The notes: a model not told the origin generated them from the sequence alone. A DNA stretch of 64,000 nucleotides from Phocoena phocoena (GCF_963924675.1 NW_027077444.1:62001-126000), one strand, 5' to 3'. Counted from the stretch's first letter, positions 10,379 through 22,069 are shown. Made by a program: numbers and translations.

Positions 10379-11899
10379 ATAAATTATAAGATTTTATGCT
10401 TCTCAGAAATGGGGGAGCTGAAAGAGAGGTATCATTTTCAATGCAAAAGCATTTAAAACAAGATTGAAGCTTTAACCAAGATTATTAGATGTACATCCTT
10501 GGAAAGAAATCACTTTGTTTCTCTAATATTGACCTGACAAAGAAGACAAACCTTTTCACTGAACTTGCTTATAAGAAAGTGATGGAAATATCAAATGGAA
10601 GTGTTAGAAACATCTTATTTTACCCGAGCCTTATACACTGTTCTATGTTAATTACAGTTTGGCTCACACATCTGTTCATTGAAGTTACAATGTTCTCAAT
10701 TTCTGTTACTGATCCTCCAGAGTGGACGCCAACAAGTGTCCCCCTGCCCAGTGTCATTGGAGCCAGTAGATCGAGACTGAGTTTGGTTCAAAAGCAAAGG
10801 AAACTTTATATTTTGATCAGAGAATGGAGAGGTGCTACCCTGTGGGCTGTGGGCTGGGCTGCTGTGTAGAGATCCTGTCAGAGTCACTGGGAGGGAGGGG
10901 GCTGAGCTCTCGAGGACCTGGTTGGCTGCAGCTCAGGCTCTATGTCACGGAGTCTGAACTGGGCCCCAGGAGCTGAAGTGTCATCGAGCCATTCTGCTCT
11001 AGGAAATCTGGTCTGAAGTGCCGGGTGTGGAACCTCTGTATGCGGGACACTAGGAGCACCTGAAATTAGACAAAGCACAAAGGATAAAAATGGTTAGACT
11101 TTATTTTATTGCCCAGATTCTATTTTTATCTCCCAGGCATTTTTAAGGGGCTTTGCCTGGGACAAACTTCTCTTCTGCCTTTTGTCCCTTTCCTCATTCT
11201 TGGAGTGCTGCGGGTGCAGACCCTTCTTCTGTAACTGCTGAGTGCTGAGTTAGGAGGCTTCATACCCGTGGGCGAGGGTCAGAACTTCTCCCCAGCAGCC
11301 TCCAGGTGACGTTGATTGTCCCCAGGCCTCCTGCCTCCCTGCTCGTCCACCTGAGCACCAGTATTGGAAGTGTTATAGATTCTAATGACCTTTAAGGGTC
11401 CAGAAAGGAGATGTGCAGTGGCGCTGTGAGGTCCAGTTTCACTCCGCCCCACATTTGTTCGGCCACCTTAGGCTGACCGTTTCTGCCAGCCTAGATGCTC
11501 TGACTGACCGTTTCTGCCAGCCTAGATGCTCTGACCAACAGTCTGCGCTTTCTTCCATTAGGCCCCTGAATTAACGTAAAAACAGCACCAGGTGTCAGGA
11601 TCCTGCCCGCTCAGCTCCCAGACAGTCCAGGGTCAGTGGTGATGAAGGATCATGATGGTCACTGAGTCAAGAGCCTTTGGAAGTAAACAGGAGTCCAGCC
11701 GGTCTTATTGGCCACCATCATCAGGGTGTCTGTAGGCTTTTCTATGGTGACAGCATGATATACGGTTCCCCCGCCAAGATTATTAGCTCCCCTCTGGGTA
11801 CAGTAAGTACTGCAAGCAGTAGTCTACTCTTTTGGGACACACTCTTGTTGTTTTATGAGAGAAACTCCAGGTCAAGTGATGGTCACACGGGTCGTCATG
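10379..11899. other. Island 1 unassigned segment (left part)
   Basis: Non-satellite, single-copy-looking sequence within the island. The longest open frame is 10489-10869 on the plus strand (126 codons). I recognise no domain in it, and its island 2 copy differs by one residue. AATAAAATAAA on the minus strand near 11,100 followed by a pyrimidine-rich stretch ending in AG is suggestive of transcript-processing signals but proves nothing. A 31-bp tandem duplication lies at 11473-11534. Part may be further eroded retroviral sequence downstream of the pol remnant; I could not show this. Confidence 0.5.
11473..11534. repeat. 31-bp exact tandem duplication
   Basis: Two adjacent identical copies, 11473-11503 and 11504-11534, starting CTGACCGTTTCTGCCAGCC. 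Present also in island 2, so older than the 27-kb duplication. Confidence 0.9.
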
Positions 11900-12985
11900 G
11901 TGCCCCGTTGCCCCCGGTTATCTCTCTGGAGGTTGGAGTTGGAGGGCCTCCTCAATCGAGGTCAGTGTGCCCACGGAGCAAACCCTGCAACTTCAGGGCA
12001 TGGTTGGGGGTTAGGATCACCACGTGGGGTCCGTTTCCCTTAGAAGGGAGGTGGCCTTTTGGGCTGCTGATTTCCAGGTTTTCAGATACCACCAGTATCT
12101 TGGCCAGATGTGGCGGTGGGCCAAGCCCCTTGGTGACCATAGTTTATCCTACCTGGATGGCATTCTTGCATTGTTCCATTTCAAGTGGTCCCAGTTTTTG
12201 CACTAATACTCCAATGGCGATTCACCTTTCACCAGGAATGTAAAGGTCAAAGGGTTTAGCTAAATTAGGGAGTTCCAGGGCAAGGGTCTGAATTGACTGC
12301 TCTTTCCATTCTTGAAAGGCCACTTCTGGATTCTATTCAAAAGGATCATCATCTTTTCCTTTCAGTGTTTCATATAGAGGCCCAGCTAGTAGACTGTAGT
12401 TAGGGATCCAGAGGCAGGAAACCCTGGCTTCCCCAGGAACCCCTAAGCTGTCTTCTAGTTTCAGAAAGGGGTAAGGCTGTAAATTGTTTCTTCCCTTTCC
12501 TGGGATGGGCTTCTCCGACCTTCTGTGAGAATGAAGCCCAGGCAGGTCACCGTAGTCTGTGATATTTGAGCTTTTTCGTGGACAACTTCTATCCTTTATT
12601 GGCTTGGTAGTTCTGAGGCCTCCTTAGTAGGGCTGGCGATCAGAATGTCGTCTGAATATTGAAGGAGTGTTTCCTTTTCCAGAGGTAGAACTTTTAGGTC
12701 TTTAGCTGAGCTTTCCCCAAAGATGGTGTGGGAATTTTTGAACCCTTGGGGCAAGACAGCCTGGAAGTATTGTTTTAGTTGTATGTTGAGTCCTGTCACT
12801 CACAAGCCAAAATTTCTTGTGACTCTGGGACTAATGGAATACAAAAGAAGGCATCAGTGAAGACTAATACAGAATACCAAGTCCTGGTGGTTGGTAGAAT
12901 GACCAGCAGGGTGTAGGATTTAGGAACTACTGGAGGTATATCCTCAGTGGCTTCACTGACTGTCCTGACATCCTTTACCAGGACT
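11900..12985 (-). pseudogene. Endogenous retrovirus pol remnant (gammaretrovirus-like)
   Basis: Minus-strand reverse transcriptase remnant. The clearest open piece is 12799-12596 (67 codons). It contains LPQGFKNS at about 12754-12731, a hallmark of gammaretroviral RT, and the catalytic box as YSDD at about 12658-12647, where family members usually have YVDD. Similarity continues upstream to about 12,985 and, more weakly, downstream through the connection/RNase H region to about 11,900, across stop codons and frame changes. No LTRs, gag or env were identified. It is dead and truncated; the pol homology ends abruptly at a GC-rich tandem repeat. Confidence 0.75.
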
Positions 12986-12990
12986 CCAGC

Positions 12991-13190
12991 AGCCCATGGG
13001 GCTCTCGAGGTCAGGCCAATCCCAGGATATGGAGCTCACCTGGGCAGGTACCCTACCCCCACCCCAGCCCACGGGGCTCTCGTGTTCAGGCCCCTCCCAG
13101 GATATGGGATTCCCTGGGCAGGTCCTCTGCAGTCCATGGGGCTCCCGTGGTCAGGCCCCTCCCAGGATACAGAGCTACCCTTGCAGGTAC
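12991..13190. repeat. GC-rich tandem repeat, about 2.9 copies of 65-75 bp
   Basis: Copies start at 12991 (AGCCCATGGGGCTCTCG), 13066 (AGCCCACGGGGCTCTCG) and 13131 (AGTCCATGGGGCTCCCG). Each continues with TCAGGCC, CCCAGGATA and GCAGGT. It begins where recognisable pol sequence stops, so it may mark the break point of the retroviral fragment. Confidence 0.85.
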
Positions 13191-14504
13191 CTTGGCAGGG
13201 CTGGGCACACAGGAACCGTGCACATAGCCCTCATTGCAGAGCACTCCCAGCTCACCTGTCGCTCAGATCTGACACAGAGCACCTCAGAGCAGGACTTGAA
13301 CTAACAAACAGCAGCTCTGACAGGTCTGTGACCCTGGGCATCACTCTGTGCGGCCTCCTCCACCTGGTCTTCCAGAGACTTCCACTGCACCCGGGGCACC
13401 AGGCCTCTGTCTCCAACCACCACCCACCCCTCCTCTCCCTGACTCCTGGGTTCCTCTCATTAGGAGAGGGTTTTCTTGAAGTTGTCTCCCACTCATGGGC
13501 CAGATAATATAATTAGAAAACAAGCCAGAGCTGCAGCCCCTTGTCTATCCTGACTCTCAGGAGCCCACACCTGTTCCTTGGACCTGGCCAATTCAGCAAG
13601 TTCCATTTTCAGCAACTGTGAGCCCCTGAGGGGTGATTATTGGCTGGCTTGGGAAGCCTGACCGTGCCGGCCAGCCCTCCCCAGGTGTGCCTGGGTTGAG
13701 ATCAATATAAACACCGCTCCAGGCAGCAAGAGCCCCTGCAGCTGTGCCTGACGCCATTTTCTCTGCCCTGTCAGCAGTCTCGGGACTGGGCTGGTGGGAG
13801 GGAGTGAGAGGCCACGGCTTTGTGGGTGTCCCAGTGTGAGTGGGGCTCTGCTGGACTTTCTGCAGCAGTTGCCAAGATGCTACCTGCTAAAGAAGAGGAT
13901 GTGTCACCCACACCTGCCGCTGGAATTTCTCCCTGGGCACAGGTGAGGAAGGAAGAAAGCAGTGGGGGCCGGGACAGCAGGGGTATCTCAGGCAGGGAAA
14001 TGGAGAGCTTCCAGAAGAGCACCCAGGGCCAGGACCATCCTGGCTGGCCTGCAGGCACCAAGTCGGCTGGCATGCTGTCCCTCATGTGGCTCCATGGCCC
14101 TTCCTCTAGGTTTTCAAGTCCTTGTACATATTCAGGTGTTTAGCCTTGGAAGGGTGGGAACATTTCAGCAGCAGCTGGCCTGGGGCTCGGCCCACGTTTA
14201 CTCACAGATACCTCGGCACGGTCCACCAGCTTTGCAGTGAGGACGCTTGTTGCGAGGAGCATGCTGGCTGAATGGGAGATGATTCCCCACCACTGACCAA
14301 CTTCAGAATTGTTTGCAATTGGAGCAAGTGCCCTGAAACGGTTTTCCTCTGTGTAACTGGTGGGTTCTGTTCTTTTTTATCTTTTTTTCGTTTTTGGTTC
14401 AAGGTAGATTTTATTCCTCTTTTGTGTATTTACAGATATAAGCATGGAAATAATTTATTCATATAAATACATGTATGTGAAGGGAAGAATATTTTTCTGT
14501 TTTA
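13191..14504. other. Island 1 unassigned segment with promoter/exon-like signals
   Basis: GC-rich sequence unlike satellite or L1. On the plus strand there is TATAAAC at 13706-13712, a GCCAAGATGC start context with ATG at 13877, 22 codons, and then CAG|GTGAGG at 13942/13943, a strong splice-donor match leaving phase 0. ATTTTCTCTGCCCTGTCAG near 13,755-13,773 resembles a splice acceptor. This could be a captured fragment of a host gene's 5' end, but I recognise no gene and chance matches are possible. Confidence 0.35.
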
Positions 14505-15225
14505 CTTTTTTTAATTTTATTTTTTTATTTTGAATTTAATTTTATATTTTTATACAGCAGGTTGTTTTTGGTTATCTACTTTATACATATAAATGTATAC
14601 ATACCAATCCCAATATCTCAACTCCTCCCACCACCATCCCCAACAGCTTTCCCCCCTTGTTGTCCATACGTTTGTTGTATACATGTATTGCTCTATTTCT
14701 GCCTTGCAAAACGGTTCATCTGTACAATTTTTCTAGGTTCCACATATATGCATTAATATACAAGATTTGTTTTTCTCTTTCTGACTTACTTCACTCTGTA
14801 TGACAGTCTCTAGATCCATCAACGTCTCTACAAATGTCCCAATTTCATTCCTTTTTATGGCTTAGTAATATTCCATTTTATATATGTACCACATCTTTAT
14901 GCATTCGTCTGTCTGTGGGCATTTAGGTTGCTTCCATTTCCTGGATAGTGTAAATAGTGATGCAATGAACATTGTGGTGAATGTCTCTTTTTGATTTATG
15001 GTTTTGTCTGGGTATATGCCCAGTAGAGGGATTGCTGTATCATATGGTAATTCTATTCTTAGTTTTATAAGAAACTCCATAATGTTCTCCACAGTGACTG
15101 TATCAATTTACGTTCCCAACAATAGTGGAAGAGGATTCCTTATCTCCACACCGTTTCCAGCATTTGTTGTTTGTAGATTTTCTGATGATGCCCATTCTAA
15201 TAGGTGTGAGGTGATACACCATGGA
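14505..15225 (-). mobile_element. 5'-truncated L1, antisense
   Basis: L1 3' end on the minus strand: T-rich tract at 14,505-14,550 (the A-rich tail), then 3' UTR, then the C-terminal ORF2 coding remnant at 15092-14862 with KWKQPKCPQTDE and MWYIYKMEYY. A stop codon directly after MEYY truncates the frame. The fragment ends at GTGTGAGGTGATACACC and passes directly into a diverged satellite monomer. It gives an in-window reference showing that the satellite itself is L1-derived. Confidence 0.88.
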
Positions 15226-16350
15226 TGAGTCTATTTCGTTGAGCAAAGAGTAGGTCTTGTTTATTACGTATTTGGCTTATGGAATGGTATGTGTGCTAAT
15301 TTCAATCTGTTTTTATACAGCAGCCCAACTCAACTTTCCCCTTAAGCAAGCATAAGGTTTTTATCTAAATGTGAGACTCTGTTCGGTTTTGTAATTCAGT
15401 TTATGTGTAGCCAAGTTTACACTCCCTCTATTAGTGATATCTTATGATAATTATCTTTCTTTGTGTGATATATTTCTCTTAGAATCATCATAATTAAATC
15501 CACTCAATTTGCTGCTACAGGCCTGATGACATTGATTTCACTGCTGAGTGATATTCCGTTGTACGTAAGTAGCACAACTTCTTTATCCATTTTTTTCTTT
15601 CTGGGATATTTAATTTGAACTGGACTCGAGGTTCTTGTAAACACAGCAGCCCTAAATTTTGTGTTGGCTGTGTCTTGTTGATTTTAATTTTCCTAAGCTA
15701 TAGGGCCAAAAGTGGAAGTGCCCTAGGCTCTGTAGCTTTGTTTTTTAGATGTTTCAGGATACACCATGAACATCTCCAGAGTGTCTGTTGGCAATTTGCA
15801 TCCCGCCCATCAGCATAACACGGCTCCCTGTTCTCCATGGCCTGTCCTGTGTTTCTGGTTTTTACACTTTATTCAGATGGCCTTTTTGACGAATGGGAAA
15901 TGTGACTTCATTGTAGTGTGGATTTCCATTGCTGGAGTGCTTGGTTGGCCAAAATGTTCATATGCGTTTTTTCCTGAATATATTCAGGAAAAATGTATAC
16001 GCACTTTTTGTCCATGTGCATCACTGTCAAAGATCTGCCGCTTTTCATATGCTTTAAATGCAATTCCAATCTACCTCTTGAAATATGATTCCTGCAATTC
16101 TGCCTCGTTTTCAAGTCCTCTTTGCAGACTTACTTCGATATATTTTTGCCAATAGCTGTCATTTATCTCTGCAGGTTTGTGAATTACAGTGCCCCTGAGC
16201 TCCTTTCTTAACTCGCTTCCTTGTAAGCTGGCCACAAAACTGCAGGTTTGCTTCAGGCCATAATCAGGGTCCAGCACGGCACTCTGAGCCTTTGGTTAAT
16301 TCCTCTTCCTGGTGGGAAATTAGAGTTAAATGTGCCCCTCCAGATACCTG
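15226..16350. repeat. Diverged satellite monomer part, island 1
   Basis: Starts mid-monomer at GAGTCTATTTCGTTGAGC and runs through an eroded palindrome at 15945-16014 (left arm ATGTTCATATG, right arm GTATACGCAC) to about 330 bases past it. It stops at CCAGATACCTG, where the minisatellite begins. Visibly more diverged than array monomers but less so than the copy at 9.3 kb. Confidence 0.88.
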
Positions 16351-19300
16351 CCTCACTCCCAGCCACATGGTGATGTATGTCCTCAGGTTTGAGGCCATAT
16401 GTGATGGGTTCCTCATCTTTTGATGATGTGGCCCCACTGGTGTGTGGACACTCCTGCCTGGTTCCCATCCCCTTGGTGATGTGGGCCCTCTGGTGAGACT
16501 CTGATCCTGGTTGGGTTCCTCACACATCCGTGAGGTGAGCCCTCTTCTCTGAGGTCACTCCTGCCTGGCTGGCACAACCCGCCTTGTTGACTTCGGCACC
16601 CTGGTGGCAGTTGGAGCCTGCTGGGAGCCTCCTTCCCGTGGTGATGAGGCCCTCTGGCGTCAGACCCTAATGGCGGGGTTCCCACATTTTCTGATACGTG
16701 CTAAGTGGTACGAGGGCACTCCTGCCAGGTTCCCATCCTCATGAGCGTGTGGGCCTTCTGTTCTGAGGTCCTAACGGCTGGGTTGCTCACACTTTCATGA
16801 TGTGGGCCCTCTGCTGTGAGGTCAATCCTGCCTGGCTGGCGCACGTCGCCTTGGCGATGTGGACCCTCTGGTGGCAGTTGGAGTGTGCTGGGGCCTCCTC
16901 CCCTCAGTGATGAGGGCCTTCTGGTGTCAGGCCCTAAGTGCTGGGCTCCACACATTTTCTGATGTGTGCCCAGTGGTGCGAGTCACTCCTGCCAGGTTCC
17001 CATCCCCATGGGCATGTGGGACTTCTGTTCTGTGGTCCCAACTGCTGGGTTGCTCACAGTTTCATGATGTGGGCCCTTTGCTGTGTGTTCACTCTGGCCT
17101 GTATCCCATAGTGTCAGTGCTCTGGGCCTCCAGCTTGGAGTTTCCAACTTCTCGATTCCTCACCTTTTTTATTCTATGGGCCCTCGGTTGTGCGTCTCCT
17201 CCTGCATGCCTCACTCCCAGCCCCGTCGTGATGTGTGTCCCCTTGTTTGAGGCCACATGTGCTGTGTTCCTCACCTTTCTATAATGTGGCCACACTGGTG
17301 TGAGGACACTCTTGCCTGGTTCCCATTCCCTTGGTGATGTTGGCCCCACTGCTGTTAGGACAGTCTTGCCTGGTTCCCATCACCTTGGTGATGTTGGCCC
17401 TCTGGTGAGAGTCTGATCCTGGTTAGGTTCCTCACCCTTCTGTGAGGTGGGCCCTCTGCTCTGAGCTCACTCCTGCCTGGCTGGCACACCCCGCCTTGGC
17501 AACGTCGGCCATATGGTGGCAGTTGGAGCCTGCTGGGAGCCTCCTCCCCTCAGTGATGAGGGCCCTCTGGCCTCAGGCCCTAACTGCTGGGTTCCCACAT
17601 TTTCTGATTCGTGCTAAATGGTGCAAGGACACTCCTGCCAGGTTCCCATCCCCATGGGGATGTGAGCCTTCTGCTCTGAGGTCCCAACGGCTGTGTTGCT
17701 CACAGTTTCATGATGAGGGCCCTCTGGTGTGAGTTCACTCCTGCCTAGATCCCATAGCCTCGCTGCTCCTGGCTGCCTGCCGGAGGTTCCAACTGTGGGA
17801 TTCCTCACCTTTTTTATTCTATGGTCCCTCTGTTTTGAGGATCCTCTGGCCTGCCTCACTCCCAGCCCCTTGGTGATGTGTGTCCTCAGGTTTGAGGCCA
17901 CGTGTGCTGGGTCCCTCAAATTATGGTGATGTAGCCCCACTGGTGTGAGGACACTCCTGCCTGGTTCCCATTCCCTTGGTGATGTTGGCCCTCTGGTGAC
18001 AGTCTGATCCTTGTTGGGTTCCTCACACTTCTGTGAGGTGGGCTTTCTGCTCTGAGGTCACTCCTGCCTGGTTGGCACACCCCGCCTTGGTGACATCGGC
18101 CTTATGGTGGCAGTTAGAGCCTGCTGGGAGCCTCCTCCCCTCGGTGATGAGGGTCCTCTGGCCTCAGGTCCTAACTGCTGGGTTCCCACATTTTCTGATT
18201 CGTGGAAGTGGGCCGAGGACACTCCTGTCAGGTTCCCATCCCCATAGGGATGTGGGCCTTCTGCTCTGAGGTCCCATCCGCTGGGTTGCTCACAGTTTCA
18301 TGATGTGGGACCTCTGCTGTGAGTTTGCTGTGGCCTGGATCCCATAGACTCTGTGCTCTGGGCGGCCTACTGGCCGGTTCCAACTGCTGGATTCCTCACA
18401 ACTTTTATTCTGTGGGCTCTGTTTTGTGAGGATACTCCTGCTTGCCTCACTCCTAGCCCCTTGGAGATGTGGGTCCCCTGTTTTAGGCCACATGTTCTGG
18501 GTTCCTCACCTTTCTATAATGTGGCCACACTGGTGTGAGGACCCTCCTGCCTGGTTCCGATCCCCTTGGTGATGTGGGCCCTCTGGTGAGAGTCTTATCC
18601 TGGCTGGTTTCCTCACCCTTCTGTGAGGTAGGCCCTCTGCGGTGAGGTCACTCCTGCCTGGCTGGCACACATCACCTTGGTGACGTGGGCCCTCAGTTGG
18701 GAGTTGGTGTCTGCTGCGAGTCTCCGTCCCTCGGTAATGAGGGCCCTCTTGCGTCAGACCCTAACTCCTGGGCTCCCAAAATTTGCAGATGTGTGACCTG
18801 TGGTGCGAGTACACTCCTGTCAGGTTCCCAACCCCATGGGAATTTGGGCCTTCTGCTCTGAGGTCCCAACGGCTGGGGTGCTCACAGTTTCATGATGAGG
18901 GCCCTCTGATGTGCGTTCATTCCGGCCTAGATCCCATAGGCTTGCTGCTCCTGGGCGCCTGCTGGGAGGTTCCAACTGCGAGATTCCTCACCTTTTTTAT
19001 TCTATGGGCCCTCTGTTTTGAGGCTCCTCCTGCCTGCCTCAATCCCAGGCCCGTTGTGATGTGTGTCCTCTGGTGTGAGGCCACGTGTGCTGGGTCCCTC
19101 ACCTTTCGATGATGTGGCCCCAATGGTGTGAGGACACTCGTGCCTGTTTCCCAGCCCCTTGGTGATGTGGCCCCTCTGGTGAGAGTCTGATCCTGGCTGG
19201 GTTCCTTACCGTTCTGTGAGGTGGGCCCTGTGCTCTGAGGTAACTCCTGCCTGGCTTGCTCCCATTGCCTTGGTGACGTCGGCCCTCTGGTGGCAGTTGG

Positions 19301-21708
19301 ATCCTTTTGGAGACTCCTGTCCTCGGTGATGAGGTCCCTCTGGCGTCAGGCTCTAACTGCTGGGCTCCCCAGGTTTTCTGATGTGAGCCCAGTGATGCCA
19401 GGACACTCGTGAAATGTTCCCATCCCCATGGCGATATGGGCCTTCTGCTCTGAGGTTCCAACGACTGGGTTGCTCACAGTTTCCTGATGTTAGCTCTCTG
19501 GTGTTAGTTCACTCATTCCTAGATCCCATAGCCTCTGTACTCTGGGCCGCCTGCTGGGAAGTTCCAACTGCTGGGTTCCTCACCTTTTTTATTCTTTGGG
19601 CCCTGTGTTGGGAGGCTCCTCCTGCCTGTGTCACTCCCAGCCCCTTGGTGATGTAGGTCCTCTGGTTTGTGGCCACATGTGCCAGTTTCCTCATCTTTTA
19701 GTGATGTGGCCCCACTGGTGTGAGGACACTCGTGCCTGGTTCCCGTCCCCTTGGTGATATGGGCCCTCTGGTGAGAGTCTGATCCTGGTTGGGTTCCTCA
19801 CACTTCTTTGAGGTGGGCCGTCTGCTGTGAGGTCACTCCTGCCTGGCTGGCACACCCCGCCTTGGCGACGTGGGCCCTCTTGTGGTAGTTGGAACATGCT
19901 GGGAGCCTCCTCCCCTCAGTGATGAGGGCCCTCTGGCGTCAGGCCCTAACTGCTGGGTACCCACATTTTCTGATATGTGCTAAGTGGTGCGAGGACACTC
20001 CTGCCATGCTCCCAACACCTTGGGGATGTGGACCTTCTGCTCTGAGGTCCAAATGGCTGGGTTGCTCGCAGTTTCATGATGTGGACCCTCTGCTGTGAGT
20101 TTACTGCGGCCTGAATCGCATAGACTTGGTGCTCTTGGCCGCCTGCTGGGAGGTTCCCATTGCTGGATTCCTCAGCTTTTTTATTCTATGGGCCCTGTGT
20201 TGTGAGGCTACTCCTGCCTGCCTCATTCCGAGCCCCTTGGAGATGTGGGTCTTCTGGTTTAGGCCACATGTGCTGGGTTCCTCACCTTTCTATGATGTGG
20301 CCACACTGGTCTGAAGACTCTCCTGCCTGGTTCTGATCACCTTGGTGATGTGGGCCCTCTGGTGAGAGTCTTATCCTGGCTGTGTTCCTCACCCTTCTGT
20401 GAGGTAGGCCCTCTGCGGTGAGGTCACTCCTACCTGGCTGTCACACGTCACCTTGGCGACGTGGGACCTCAGTTGGGTGTTGGTGCCTGATTGGAGTCTC
20501 CTCCCCTTGGTAATGAGGGCCCTCTGGCGTCAGGCCCTAACTCCTGGGTTCCCTAAATTCTCTGATGTGTGCCCTGTGGTGCGAGTACACTTCTGACAGG
20601 TTCCCAACCCCATGGGAATGTGGGCCTTCTGCTCTGAGATCCCAACGCCTAGGTTGCTCACAGTTTCATGATGACGGCCCTCTGGTGTGAGATCACTCCG
20701 GCCTGGATCCCATAGTCTCGCTGCTCCTGGCCGCCTGCTGGGAGGTTCCAACTGCGGGATTCTTCACCTTTTTAATTCTATGGTCCCTCTGTTTTGAGGC
20801 TCCTCCTGCCTGCCTCAATCCCAGCTCCCTTGTGATGTGTGTCCTCTGGTTTGAGGCCACGTGTGCTGGGTCCCTCACTTTTCGGTGATGTGGCCCCACT
20901 AGTGTGAGGACACTCCTGCCTGGTTCCCATTCCCTTGGTGATGTGGGCCCTCTGGTGAGAATCTGATCCTCTTTAGTTCTTCACACTTCTGTGAGGTTGA
21001 CCCTCTGCTCTGAGGTCACTCCTGCCTGGTTGTCGCACTCCGCATTGGCGACGTCGCCCCTCTGGTAGCAGTCGGAGCTGGCTGGGAGCCACCGCCCCTC
21101 GGTGATGAGGGCCCTCTGGCATCAGGCACTAATTGCTGGGCTCCCCACATTTTTTCATGTGTGCCCACTCTTGCGATGACACTCCTGCTTGTTTCCCTTC
21201 CCCATGGGGATGTGGGCCTTCTGCTCTGAGGTCACAACGGCTGGGTTGCTTACAGAATCACAATGAGGGCCCTCTGTTGTGAGTTCATGCCGGCCTGGAT
21301 CTCATAGCCTCAGTGCTCTGGGCCGCCTGCTAGGAAGATCCAACTGCTGGTTTCCACACCTTTTGTATACAATGGGACATGTGTTGTGAGGTTAATCCTG
21401 CCTGCCTCACTCCGAAACCCATGGTGATGTGGGTCCTCTGGTTTGAGGCCACATGTGCTGGGTACCTCAACTTTTGATGATGTGGCCCCACGGGTGTGAG
21501 GACACTCCTGCCTGGTTCCCATCACCTTGGTGATGTGGGCCCTCTGGGGAGAGTCTGATCCTGGCTGGGTTCCCTACCATTCTGTGAGGTGGGCCCTCTG
21601 ATGTCAGGTCACTCCTGCCTGGCTAGCTCACATCGCCTTGGCGACGTGGGCCCTCTGTTGGCCACTGGAGCATGCTGGGAGCCTCCTACTCCCGTGAATG
21701 ATGGCCCT
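16351..21708. repeat. GC-rich minisatellite, 53.7-bp subunit, 592-bp higher-order unit
   Basis: The landmark CCTCACTCCCAGCC recurs at 16351, 17209, 17854, 18445, 19037, 19629, 20221, 20813 and 21405. Intervals are 858, 645, 591, 592, 592, 592, 592 and 592 bp. Within a unit, degenerate subunits of about 54 bp share GATGTGGGCCCTCTG and a TCACTCCTGCCTGG-like core. The intervals correspond to 16, 12 and then 11 subunits. The extra subunit at 17.3-17.4 kb and a five-subunit block repeated around 16.55-17.07 kb explain the longer first two intervals. Open frames here follow from the GC-rich repeat and are not genes. I do not know this repeat by name. Confidence 0.92.
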
Positions 21709-22069
21709 GGAAAAAATGCATATGCCCTTTTTGGCCAAGTGCTTCATTGACGAGGTTCTGCCACTTCTCTTATGCTTTCAGAGCAATTCACGTCTACCTC
21801 CTGAAATCGGATTCCAGCAATTCTGCCCCACTTTCAAGTCCTCTTCGCAGCCTTAATTCAATATATTTTTGTACGATTTCTGTCATTTATAAGTCTGCAG
21901 GTATGTGAATGACAGTGCCCCTGAGCTCCTTTCCTCAACTCGCTTTCTTGTGAGCTGGCCACAAAAACGCAGGATTGCTTCAGGCCCTAATCTTGTTCCA
22001 GCACGGCATGCTGAGCCTTTGGTTAATTCCTTTTCCTGTTGGGAAATGAGTGTTAAAATTGCCCGTGCA
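21709..22069. repeat. Satellite fragment resuming after minisatellite
   Basis: Re-enters the satellite in the right half of the palindrome (GGAAAAAATGCATATGCCC at 21709) and continues about 350 bases, until interrupted by the sense L1. It covers the same monomer interval as 15,985-16,350, so the minisatellite is bracketed by direct repeats of about 350 bp of satellite. Confidence 0.88.

Noticed and set aside
11050..11180. Possible functional polyadenylation or splice signals on the minus strand
   Set aside because: AATAAA and a pyrimidine tract are common by chance, and there is no accompanying coding exon that I recognise.
11677..12243. 188-codon plus-strand frame
   Set aside because: Mostly lies opposite the degraded retroviral pol remnant and has no recognisable domain; a shadow frame in GC-rich sequence.
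12947..13507. 186-codon plus-strand frame rich in Pro, Gly and Ser
   Set aside because: Its periodic N-terminal part is simply the 65-75 bp tandem repeat translated; overlapping frames on both strands are equally open.
16859..17284. Long frames on both strands of the minisatellite
   Set aside because: GC-rich 53.7-bp repeats keep several frames open by chance; they shift frame between units.
16351..21708. CRISPR-like array of short repeats
   Set aside because: Subunits are contiguous and degenerate with no unique spacers, in a plainly mammalian context.
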